This document shows positions 44,427-50,865 of a stretch of DNA of 64,000 bases, piece by piece. This DNA is from Hymenobacter sp. DG01 (GTDB taxonomy: Bacteria > Bacteroidota > Bacteroidia > Cytophagales > Hymenobacteraceae). The notes beneath the pieces are model-generated. The model saw only the letters and a list, made by a program, of their open reading frames with translations, did not search any database and had not been told where the DNA came from. The translations under genes were made by a program, and so were the position numbers. The DNA lies in assembly GCF_006352025.1 (NCBI RefSeq), contig NZ_CP040936.1, positions 1,798,001 to 1,862,000 on the forward strand, in the 5' to 3' direction. The first letter of the stretch is position 1, and every line of letters starts with the position of its first letter.

Positions 44427-44476
44427 AAGCAGTCCGGCGGCACTCATGTAGTTACATGAGTGCCGCCGGACTGCTT
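44427..44476. terminator. Long palindrome acting as probable terminator
   Basis: Near-complete palindrome of 50 bases (arms 44427-44450 and 44453-44476; AAGCAGTCCGGCGGCACTCA) with a two-base centre and a CTTCTTTT run behind it. It would end the ABC1 transcript and stands 30 bases before the dienelactone hydrolase ATG. Confidence 0.75.
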
Positions 44477-44506
44477 CTTTTACCACATTTCTCCTCACCC
44501 ACATCC

Positions 44507-45367
44507 ATGAAAAAACTCTGGACTCTTTGTGCCGCGCTGCTGAGCGTGGTGTCCATGGCTTCGGCCCAAACCCTGAGCTGCTGTGCCAAACCAGCGGCTG
44601 GCCCGAACGCCACCGAGGTATTCGCCATGCTGGCTTCTAATGAAGACTTTTCGGGCGGCCACGACGCGCCCCTACCCTTCTCCTACCAGGGAACCGGCGA
44701 AATGGTGGAGTTTAAAACCACCGACGGCCAAAGCAGCAAAGCCTTTGAAATCAAGAGCAACATCCGCTCCGATAAGTATCTGCTGGTAATACATGAGTGG
44801 TGGGGCCTCAACGACTACATCAAGCAGGAAGCGGCCCGCTTCGCCAAGGAACTGCCTGGCGTCAACGTCATTGCCCTCGACCTCTACGATGGACAGGTAG
44901 CTACCGACGCCGATCAGGCCGGCAAGCTCATGCAAGGCGTGAAAACCGAGCGGGCTCAGGCCATCATCAAAGGAGCCCTGCTCTACGCCGGTCCGAAAGC
45001 GCAGGTAGCCAGCATCGGCTGGTGCTTCGGTGGGGGCTGGAGCATCCAGACGGCCCTGCTGGCCGGCCCCAAAGCCAAGGGCTGCGTGGCCTACTACGGC
45101 ATGCCCGAAAAGGATGTCGCCAAGCTCAAAACCCTGAACACCGACGTGCTTTTCGTCTTTGCCAAGCAGGACAAGTGGATCAACCAGGAGGTAGTAACTC
45201 AGTTCGAGAAAGACATGGCCGCCGCCAAGAAAGGCCTGACGGTGAAGGCCTACGACGCCGACCACGCCTTCGCCAACCCCTCGAACCCCAAGTACAACAA
45301 GCCCTTCGCCGAAGACGCTCACGCCGCCTCCGTCGCCTACCTCAAGAAAAACCTCAAACTCAAATAA
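44507..45367 (+). CDS. Exported dienelactone hydrolase family protein
   Basis: A 286-residue alpha/beta hydrolase with a signal peptide (KLWTLCAALLSVVSMASAQ). The DLH triad is visible: nucleophile Cys in SIGWCFGGGWS, Asp in FAKQDKWIN and His in YDADHAFANPSNPKY. VIHEWWGLNDYIKQEAARFAKELPGVNVIALDLYDGQVA is typical of the family. A Cys pair (SCCAKP) follows the signal peptide. The substrate is unknown; the export signal argues against a chlorocatechol pathway. The ATG at 44507 is chosen because the upstream in-frame start lies inside the palindrome. Confidence 0.92.
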   Translation: MKKLWTLCAALLSVVSMASAQTLSCCAKPAAGPNATEVFAMLASNEDFSGGHDAPLPFSYQGTGEMVEFKTTDGQSSKAFEIKSNIRSDKYLLVIHEWWGLNDYIKQEAARFAKELPGVNVIALDLYDGQVATDADQAGKLMQGVKTERAQAIIKGALLYAGPKAQVASIGWCFGGGWSIQTALLAGPKAKGCVAYYGMPEKDVAKLKTLNTDVLFVFAKQDKWINQEVVTQFEKDMAAAKKGLTVKAYDADHAFANPSNPKYNKPFAEDAHAASVAYLKKNLKLK

Positions 45368-45406
45368 ATCACGGATTTAGACAGATTTGTCGGATTTCAC
45401 GGATTG
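45368..45406. repeat. Dispersed repeat ATCACGGATTTAGACAG (C3)
   Basis: Third copy of the repeat that flanks the dnaN-gldC spacer (2538-2576, 2715-2754), here directly behind the dienelactone hydrolase stop codon. Confidence 0.75.
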
Positions 45407-45417
45407 TGTCTAGTGTA

Positions 45418-45447
45418 AAAAAGGCGGCCTGTTTGGGCCGCCTTTTT
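45418..45447 (+). terminator. Intrinsic terminator
   Basis: Perfect 12-base stem AAAAAGGCGGCC / GGCCGCCTTTTT (45418-45429, 45436-45447), loop TGTTTG, T5 tail. It ends the dienelactone hydrolase transcript. Confidence 0.92.
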
Positions 45448-45448
45448 G

Positions 45449-45522
45449 TCATTCCGAGTGAAGCGAGGAATCTGGATCCGCCTGAAGCGGGTAACTCAGA
45501 TTCCTCGCTTCACTCGGAATGA
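45449..45522. repeat. Perfect 26-base inverted repeat TCATTCCGAGTGAAGCG (copy A5)
   Basis: Arms 45449-45474 and 45497-45522 match perfectly around a 22-base loop. It abuts the preceding terminator (T run runs into GTCATTCC) and belongs to the 8961-9065 family. Confidence 0.88.
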
Positions 45523-45592
45523 TAGGGGTAGCAGAGTAGCTAAACCCAGCCAAATCTGTATCTTTTGGCTGCTCCATTTTCCTGCCTGTCCT

Positions 45593-46078
45593 ATGGAAGT
45601 TCCTACCCCTTCTCCCGTCCAAAACCTGCTTGATGAGTACGGCGAAAGCCACCAGAACCCCACCAACAAGCTGGTGCATTGGGTGTGCGTGCCCCTGATT
45701 ATGTTCTCGATTCTGGGCTTGCTCTGGTCGATTCCGGTGCCGGCGGACCTGCGCGCCATCAGCCCGTGGCTGAACTGGGCCACGGTGGTGATGGTGCTGG
45801 CCGTGGCCTACTACCTGCGCCTTTCGGGCCGGTTGGCTTTGGGCATGGTGCTGGTGTGGGTATTGATGGCGGCCCTGTTGCGGGTGGTTGATGCGGTGGC
45901 CGTGCTACCTCTCTGGGCCGTGTGCCTGCTGGTGTTCGTGCTGGCCTGGATTGGGCAGTTCTGGGGACACAAAGTGGAGGGCAAAAAGCCTTCCTTCCTG
46001 AAAGACCTGCAGTTTCTGCTCATCGGCCCGCTCTGGCTGCTGCACTTCATCTACCGCCGCCTGGGCTGGCGCTATTAA
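45593..46078 (+). CDS. Mpo1-like (DUF962) membrane protein
   Basis: A 161-residue polytopic membrane protein with four hydrophobic segments. It begins with the family motif LLDEYGESHQNPTNKLVHWVCVPLIMFS, in which the two conserved His coordinate metal in the yeast Mpo1 fatty-acid alpha-oxidation dioxygenase; a second conserved stretch is WIGQFWGHKVEGKKPSFLKDLQFLLIGPLWLL. The bacterial role is inferred only by homology. The long upstream ORF extension (to 45446) reads through a repeat and is rejected. A TATCTTTTG box at about 45559 may be its promoter. Confidence 0.88.
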   Translation: MEVPTPSPVQNLLDEYGESHQNPTNKLVHWVCVPLIMFSILGLLWSIPVPADLRAISPWLNWATVVMVLAVAYYLRLSGRLALGMVLVWVLMAALLRVVDAVAVLPLWAVCLLVFVLAWIGQFWGHKVEGKKPSFLKDLQFLLIGPLWLLHFIYRRLGWRY

Positions 46079-46092
46079 GTAACTTAGTGAAG

Positions 46093-46250
46093 TGTCATGG
46101 CGAGGATAGCGAAGCCATCCTTCCTCTCTACCTGTGATAAGCCTGCTAAACAGACAAGCCCTTACTTCCAGCACGGAGGTAAGGGCTTGTCACATCATAA
46201 GGGGTAGCAATTTGCTCAGGAAGGATGGCTTCGGTGCCCTCGCCATGACA
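46093..46250. repeat. 160-base inverted-repeat element (B2), opposite orientation to B1
   Basis: Outer arms extend to 20 bases (46086-46105 / 46238-46257; GTGAAGTGTCATGGCGAGG type). Inside are GAAGCCATCCTTCCT / AGGAAGGATGGCTTC and the core hairpin GACAAGCCCTTAC (46153-46165) / GTAAGGGCTTGTC (46179-46191). It is close in sequence to the reverse complement of 33267-33428. Confidence 0.85.
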
Positions 46251-46272
46251 CTTCACTACTTCACTCATGCAC

Positions 46273-47031
46273 TTATTCTACCAGCCGGGCCTGCAGTTGC
46301 TGCAGGGCCTGGGGTAACTGCTGCATATCTTCCAGCACGAAGTATAGCTCCTGAAATTTATCTTTCTCGAAGGCCGTGTCCAGCACGCCGTCCAGGGTGA
46401 ACGGGAGGCGGGTAGGCTGCTCGCCCAGGCTGAATTTCACTTCGCCGTGCGAGGACAGCAACCCAGCCCCGTAGATGCGCAGGCCATCGGGCTGCTGCAC
46501 CAGCCCGAACTCGGCCGTGAACCAGTACAGCCGCGTGAACAGCTCCAAAGTGCCGGGCCAGCGGTTAGCGTGGTGCTGAGCCGCCTCGCCCAGTTGCTGC
46601 AGAAACTCCGCAAATCCGGGGTTTGTCAGCAGCGGCACGTGCCCGAATACATCATGAAACATGTCGGGCTCCTCCAGGTAATCGAGCTGCTCCAGCTTGC
46701 GCAGCCAGGTAGTGGCCGGAAACTTGCGCTGGGCCAGAAGCCCAAAAAACTCCGCGTCGTCCACGAGGCCGGGCACTACTACCAGCTCCCAACCCGTCAG
46801 CTCCCGCAGGCGCGGGTTCACCTCCCGAAAATCCGGGATTCTGTCGCGGGTAAAGCCCACCTATCCTACCCCTTCCAGAAAGGCATCGGCGGCCCGACCA
46901 GGTAGTAAGGCCAGCTGTCGGTCGAAGAGCAGCTGCCATACGTGCTGGTCGGCGGCGGTGTAGCGGCTATAGTCCTGGGTCAGGAGGGGCAGGGCGGCGG
47001 AAGCAACGGGAGCAATCAGAGAAGTCATCAT
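46273..47031 (-). pseudogene. phhA: Phenylalanine 4-monooxygenase, interrupted by an in-frame TAG
   Basis: The frame from ATG 47031 reads 56 codons (…YSRYTAADQHVWQLLFDRQLALLPGRAADAFLEGVG), meets TAG at 46861-46863, and continues in the same frame with VGFTRDRIPDFREVNPRL to the natural end at 46273. The intact neighbour aligns straight through this point without a gap (AFGQGLAAVGFHRN), so one base change explains the stop. All iron ligands are present: FHDVFGH and Glu in WFTAEFGL. If read through it would be an aromatic amino acid hydroxylase of about 250 residues making Tyr from Phe. It could be a true nonsense mutation, a sequencing error, or a split gene restarting at the GTG (46860). It has its own Tyr-rich leader and attenuator. 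Confidence 0.85.
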
Positions 47032-47052
47032 CTGAAACGAGAAATTGGGGTG

Positions 47053-47096
47053 AAAAAGAAAAAGCCTGCCTCCGCACGAAGCGGAAGCAGGCTTTT
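47053..47096 (-). terminator. Attenuator terminator upstream of the first hydroxylase gene
   Basis: On the minus strand a 16-base stem (47096-47081 with 47075-47060; one G-U pair) with loop TTCGT is followed by TTTTTCTTTTTC. It stands 24 bases after the leader-ORF stop codon and 22 bases before the ATG at 47031. It therefore lies inside the 5' leader, not after a gene. Confidence 0.85.
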
Positions 47097-47120
47097 GAAA
47101 AGTGTCGGTAGGAAAAGTTG

Positions 47121-47204
47121 CTATCCTCGCTGACACGCCGTGGCCGCTCCGCTCCGGTGGGGAGCGTAATAAGCGTAGGCGTAATAGCGCGAGGTCAACA
47201 GCAT
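47121..47204 (-). CDS. Tyr-rich leader peptide (attenuator)
   Basis: A 27-codon ORF beginning MLLTSRYYAYAYYAP, in which codons 7, 8, 10, 12 and 13 are Tyr, ending in TAG 24 bases before an intrinsic terminator. Its ATG lies six bases after a consensus promoter box, so the message would start almost at the AUG. Codons 17-20 read GGAGCGGAGC, whose GCGGAGC part can pair with GCTTCCGC in the 5' arm of the terminator (47088-47081). Stalling at the Tyr codons would free that segment and prevent termination, the classic attenuation logic, for an enzyme that makes tyrosine. The ORF and signals are seen in the sequence; the mechanism is inference. Confidence 0.72.
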   Translation of the reverse strand: MLLTSRYYAYAYYAPHRSGAATACQRG

Positions 47205-47209
47205 GGGAG

Positions 47210-47239
47210 CAAATGTAAGACAGGAAACGAAACCAGCAA
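47210..47239 (-). promoter_or_regulatory. Consensus Bacteroidota promoter for leader and first hydroxylase gene
   Basis: TTG (47239-47237), exactly 19 bases, then TACATTTG (47217-47210), a full match to TTG-N19-TAnnTTTG. Expected transcription start is about 47205, at or next to the leader AUG. Confidence 0.8.
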
Positions 47240-47416
47240 GATTAAGCTGAGCCGTAGTTCGCGGTTCACTCTTGCTGGCACTTTGCCACCAAGACATTTA
47301 CTCGAACAACATCAGGCAGATTCGATAGCGGAACATAGTATCGCACAAAACCAGGCCCAATCAAACCAAAGTGGCTTATACAAACTACTGTATGTTATTA
47401 AGTGATGTTGATAATG

Positions 47417-47632
47417 CTAGCGCCTACGCAGCCTCTTAAGTATTCCCCAAAGCCCAAAACTGAGGAGAATGAAGAGGAGGGACAAAAAAACAGGCCATCC
47501 TATTACGAAGAGGATGAATAGCCAACCTAACAGGTGCTCTACGACAACGGGCAAATGAAAGCCTGAGGTTAGCCATGCTATCAGTAGAACTGAAAAAAGC
47601 AGCACTAAAACAACACGCAACAGGAAAGGCAT
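47417..47632 (-). CDS. Small two-helix membrane protein
   Basis: A 71-residue ORF with two strongly hydrophobic segments (LLRVVLVLLFSVLLIAWL and LLGWLFILFVIGWPVFLSLLFILLSFGLWG) and a basic end (LKRLRRR), a pattern of a genuine small inner-membrane protein. Composition is less GC-rich than the neighbours. It lies between the two hydroxylase genes on the same strand. I do not recognise a family; it could also be a chance ORF. Confidence 0.5.
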   Translation of the reverse strand: MPFLLRVVLVLLFSVLLIAWLTSGFHLPVVVEHLLGWLFILFVIGWPVFLSLLFILLSFGLWGILKRLRRR

Positions 47633-47714
47633 GCCCCAAGGTAGAAGCCCAAATCGATTTTGTGTGACCTACTCGAAAATCATTCAAGCCCCTACCCCTC
47701 CTGTTTTCCTGAAC

Positions 47715-48449
47715 CTACTCCACGGGCTGCAGCTGCCAGCCAGAGGAGAACAGAGCGGCTAGGTCGGCAACGCTTTCCGTGAGCTGGTCCCAGCTGTTGA
47801 GCACAAAGTACTGCTCCTGCAAATGGGCTTCGCTGTAGGGCGTGTGTAGCACCGTGGCCAGGTCGAAGGGGTGACGGCGGGTAACGTCGCTGATGCAATG
47901 GTGGATTTCGCCGGAGGAGGAGAGCAGCCCGGCGCCGTACATGCGAGTTTCGCCGCGCTCCTCTACCAGACCAAACTGCACCGTGAAGCCATACAGCCGT
48001 TCCAGCCGCTGCAGCGCCACGGCATCGTGGAGGTGACGGGCGGCCACCTGGCCCAGGAAGTGCAGAAAATCGGCAAAGGCCTGGTCCATCAGCAACGGTA
48101 CGTGCCCGAAAACGCCGTGGAACAAGTCGGGCTCTTCAATGAAGTCGAATTGCTCCATGGACCGGATCCAGACGGTAGCTGGAAACTTGCGCTGGGCCAG
48201 CAGCCCGAAGAAGTCAGCATCATTCAGCGCACCCTGCACGGGTTCCAGCTGCCAGCCGGTAGCTTTCTGCAGGCGCTGGTTTACTTCCTCGAAGTTGGGA
48301 ATAGCATTGCGGTGAAAGCCTACCGCTGCCAGCCCCTGCCCGAAGGCCGAGCAGGCGCGCTTATGCAGCAGGGCCGTTTGCCGATCGAACAATACCTTCC
48401 AAACCAACTGGTCCTGGGCGGTGTACTGGTCGTAGTGTTGCTGTACCAT
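47715..48449 (-). CDS. phhA: Aromatic amino acid hydroxylase (phenylalanine 4-monooxygenase family), iron-ligand Glu replaced by Gln
   Basis: A 244-residue, complete pterin-dependent hydroxylase of the bacterial type, which would convert Phe to Tyr. Family stretches: YTAQDQLVWKVLFDRQTALL, FFGLLAQRKFPATVWIRSMEQFDFIEEPDLFHGVFGHVPLLMDQAFADFL and YGAGLLSSSGEIHH. The two His iron ligands (FHGVFGH) are kept, although Asp is replaced by Gly between them. The third ligand, Glu in the usual VEFGL, is Gln here (FTVQFGLV; codon CAG). Activity may thus be reduced or changed. It is paralogous to the interrupted gene downstream and has a separate promoter, leader ORF and terminator. Confidence 0.92.
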   Translation of the reverse strand: MVQQHYDQYTAQDQLVWKVLFDRQTALLHKRACSAFGQGLAAVGFHRNAIPNFEEVNQRLQKATGWQLEPVQGALNDADFFGLLAQRKFPATVWIRSMEQFDFIEEPDLFHGVFGHVPLLMDQAFADFLHFLGQVAARHLHDAVALQRLERLYGFTVQFGLVEERGETRMYGAGLLSSSGEIHHCISDVTRRHPFDLATVLHTPYSEAHLQEQYFVLNSWDQLTESVADLAALFSSGWQLQPVE

Positions 48450-48473
48450 GAGAATGTGCCGGTTATAGGGCAG

Positions 48474-48510
48474 AAAAAAAGCCCGGCTCCTGTTTCGGAG
48501 TCGGGCTTTT
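48474..48510 (-). terminator. Attenuator terminator upstream of the second hydroxylase gene
   Basis: On the minus strand a 14-base stem (48510-48497 with 48490-48477; AAAAGCCCGACTCC, one G-U pair) is followed by T7. It lies 25 bases before the ATG at 48449 and 33 bases after the leader-ORF stop, inside the 5' leader. Its 5' arm GCCCGACT can instead pair with GGTCGGGC (48574-48567) in the leader ORF, a ready antiterminator. Confidence 0.85.
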
Positions 48511-48543
48511 GCTTGATTTTCAGAGAAGTGTCATACTGTGCTG

Positions 48544-48633
48544 CTACCTTCCATGTTCGCAAAGAGGCCCGACCTCGCCCTGCACGGGGCGAATATTCAT
48601 CAGGTTAAAGCACTTCGCGGTTAGGTTCAGCAT
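48544..48633 (-). CDS. Leader ORF of the second hydroxylase gene
   Basis: A 29-codon ORF starting MLNLTAKCFNLMNIRP and ending …CEHGR-TAG. It begins eight bases after a TATATTTG -7 box. It is not rich in Tyr or Phe (a single Phe at codon 9), unlike the other leader, so the sensed signal may be different or read by RNA structure. Codons 20-23 hold GGTCGGGC, complementary to the terminator 5' arm, in the same place as in a classical attenuator. Translation is unproven. Confidence 0.5.
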   Translation of the reverse strand: MLNLTAKCFNLMNIRPVQGEVGPLCEHGR

Positions 48634-48640
48634 GATGCTG

Positions 48641-48648
48641 CAAATATA
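48641..48648 (-). promoter_or_regulatory. -7 box TATATTTG of the second hydroxylase leader
   Basis: Perfect TAnnTTTG on the minus strand; transcription would start at about 48636, next to the leader AUG at 48633. No TTG at the ideal 19-base distance. Confidence 0.6.
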
Positions 48649-48691
48649 TAGTATTTCAGAAACAACTCGCACAGCCTGAGCCTGGTTTTTC

Positions 48692-50011
48692 TCAGGCGGC
48701 CAGTATCCAGTCGAGCAGTAGCACCCCCGCCAGCCCCACCACCGACACGATGGTTTCCATCATGGTCCAGGAGCGAAACGTGTCGCGCGCGCTCAGGTTG
48801 AAGTACTCCTTGAACAGCCAAAAGCCCGCATCATTCACGTGGGACAAAACCAGACTGCCGGCCCCAATGGACAGCACCATCAGGTTCGGGTTGACGTGGG
48901 CCTGCGCTACAGTGGGCAGCATAACCCCGGCCGCCGTGAGGCCGGCAATGGTAGCTGAGCCCAGGCACACCCGGATGACGGCCGCAATCAGCCAGCCTAG
49001 CAGCAGAGGCGGTAACCCGGTGCCCTGCAGCCCGGCCGCCAAATCGGCACTGACGCCGCTGGCTACCAGCACCTGCTTCAGGGCGCCTGCACCGGCAATG
49101 ATGAGCAGAATCAGGGCCACATCTTTAATAGAGGCCGAGTACGCCTCCATCACGGCCGGCAGCGGTTTGCCCAGGGCCGTGCCCAAACTGAAAGTGGCTA
49201 CCCCCACCGACACCAGCATAGCCACAGCCGGCTCGGCCAGGAACGCCAGGGCGGGGGTTAGGGCGTTGTTGGGGGGTAGCACGGCCTTCAAGCCCAGCAC
49301 ACCCACCAGCAACAGCACCGGCAGCAACGACGATAGGAAGCTATTCAGCTTGCCAGGCAGAGCGCTTTCCGGCAAGGATTCTACCTGAAAACTAGCCAAA
49401 GGCACCGACACGATACCTCGCAGGGTGCGGCCGTACACCGGCCCGGCCAGAATGATGGCTGGAATGGCAATGAGCAGCCCGTAGAGAAACGTGAGGCCCA
49501 GGTTGGCGTGAAACTGGGCTACCAAGGCGGTTGGCGACGGGTGCGGGGGTAGGAACCCGTGCATCACCGACAAGGAGGCCAGCATGGGCAGGCCCACGTA
49601 CACGGCCGGCAGCTGGTACTTATACACCACCGAGAAGATAAGCGGAATCATGAGCACGAAGCCCACATTATAGAACAGCGGAATACCAATGATAAAGCCC
49701 GCCACCATCATCGTCCACTGGATGTGGCGCGTGCCGAACGCGGAAATCAGGACGGCGGCAATCTGCTGGGCGGCACCGCTTTCGGCCACTAGCTTGCCCA
49801 GCATGGCCCCCAGCACAATCACCAGCAGCACCGAGCCCAGCGTATCGCCGAGGCCCTGGTAGATGGCAGCCATTAAGGGGCCCGGCGCCAACCCGAAGGC
49901 CAGCCCTACCCCTATCGTCACCAGCAAAAAGGCCAGAAATGCGTGCACTTTGGCCCAGCTGATGAGCCCAATCAGCACCAGAATGGCTACCAGAAGAATC
50001 AGGAATGTCAT
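48692..50011 (-). CDS. gntP: Gluconate:proton symporter (GntP family)
   Basis: A 439-residue membrane protein with about 12-14 helices and GntP signatures: IYQGLGDTLGSVLLVIVLGAMLGKLVAESGAAQQIA, HGFLPPHPSPTALVAQFHANLGLT and SATIAGLTAAGVMLP, with SHVNDAGFWLFKEYFNLS near the end. It imports gluconate for the kinase encoded upstream; gntK-gntP are 18 bases apart on one strand. The pathway continues in the divergent gnd-zwf-pgl genes. Confidence 0.94.
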   Translation of the reverse strand: MTFLILLVAILVLIGLISWAKVHAFLAFLLVTIGVGLAFGLAPGPLMAAIYQGLGDTLGSVLLVIVLGAMLGKLVAESGAAQQIAAVLISAFGTRHIQWTMMVAGFIIGIPLFYNVGFVLMIPLIFSVVYKYQLPAVYVGLPMLASLSVMHGFLPPHPSPTALVAQFHANLGLTFLYGLLIAIPAIILAGPVYGRTLRGIVSVPLASFQVESLPESALPGKLNSFLSSLLPVLLLVGVLGLKAVLPPNNALTPALAFLAEPAVAMLVSVGVATFSLGTALGKPLPAVMEAYSASIKDVALILLIIAGAGALKQVLVASGVSADLAAGLQGTGLPPLLLGWLIAAVIRVCLGSATIAGLTAAGVMLPTVAQAHVNPNLMVLSIGAGSLVLSHVNDAGFWLFKEYFNLSARDTFRSWTMMETIVSVVGLAGVLLLDWILAA

Positions 50012-50029
50012 GTGGCGAGTGGCTTCCGG

Positions 50030-50539
50030 TTAGCGGGCACTGCCTTTTTCCTGCTCCAGATAGGCTACTATTTGGTTGACCAGGTCCGAGGGAGTGTCGT
50101 CGATGGGCAGGCGCAGGCCGTAGGTGGGTTTTTCCAGGGCGGCAAACTGGGAGGACAGTAGCGCCGAGCCCATGTAGTGACCTTCCCGGTTGGTGAGCCG
50201 CTGCCGCACCAGTTCCTCCGAGCCATCCAGAAACACCCACGTTACGGGGCCGCCGGCCATCAGCTGCTGCCGGTAGCTTTCCTTCAGGGCCGAGCAGGCT
50301 AGCACCGCGCCACCGCTCTGGCTCCATTCCCGAATACCGGCCGATAAAGCCTTCAGCCAACCTTTCCGGTCCTCATCAGTCAGTGGGGTGCCGCCGGCCA
50401 TCTTGGCGATGTTGGCGGGAGAGTGAAAGTCATCGGCATCATGAAAAGGCACCTGCAGCCGCCGGGCCAGCAAGGAGCCCACCGTGGATTTGCCCGAGCC
50501 GGACACCCCCATTACAATAATCACCTGAGCTATAGACAT
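50030..50539 (-). CDS. gntK: Gluconokinase
   Basis: A 169-residue P-loop kinase of the thermoresistant gluconokinase type: Walker A GVSGSGKST, then LLARRLQVPFHDADDFHSPANIAKMAGGTPLTDEDRKGWL, ACSALKESYRQQL, and a C-terminal DTPSDLVNQIVAYL. It makes 6-phosphogluconate, the substrate of Gnd encoded divergently. First gene of gntK-gntP. Confidence 0.95.
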   Translation of the reverse strand: MSIAQVIIVMGVSGSGKSTVGSLLARRLQVPFHDADDFHSPANIAKMAGGTPLTDEDRKGWLKALSAGIREWSQSGGAVLACSALKESYRQQLMAGGPVTWVFLDGSEELVRQRLTNREGHYMGSALLSSQFAALEKPTYGLRLPIDDTPSDLVNQIVAYLEQEKGSAR

Positions 50540-50865
50540 AGAAGAGCTGGAAGGATTGAGGCGAAAAGCATTGCCAAGAGGCGCTTATGCGCTTACGGCA
50601 TCCCAACGGTAACAGTCGGAGCGAATGGCCCGCTCCGGAGGAATACTGGCCCAAGATAAGTTCAACTTTGAGAAAGGGGTAGGCGCAGGCAGGGTAGAAA
50701 TGCATCTACTCCTAGTCTCCCGTATCAGGCCAGAGAACAAGCCAGCCATAACCTTATGCCTCAAGTTTAAGTTGAGCTAGATGAATCCGGAACAGGTAGC
50801 CAATGGGCTGCCGGACTTTCCTGCCTTTCCTTTAGCTACGTCTTCACCCTGAAAACTACCTTCCG
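50540..50865. promoter_or_regulatory. Divergent control region between gntK and gnd
   Basis: A 326-base spacer with no convincing ORF, expected to hold promoters for gntK-gntP and gnd-zwf-pgl. A dyad CTCAAGTTTAAGTTGAG (50760-50776) and a related AGTTCAACTTTGAG stretch (about 50659-50672) could be operator halves for a sugar-acid regulator. No clear TAnnTTTG box was found, so the assignment is tentative. Confidence 0.35.

Noticed and set aside
44456..44506. Upstream start of the dienelactone hydrolase
   Set aside because: The extension starts within a terminator palindrome and would bury the signal peptide.
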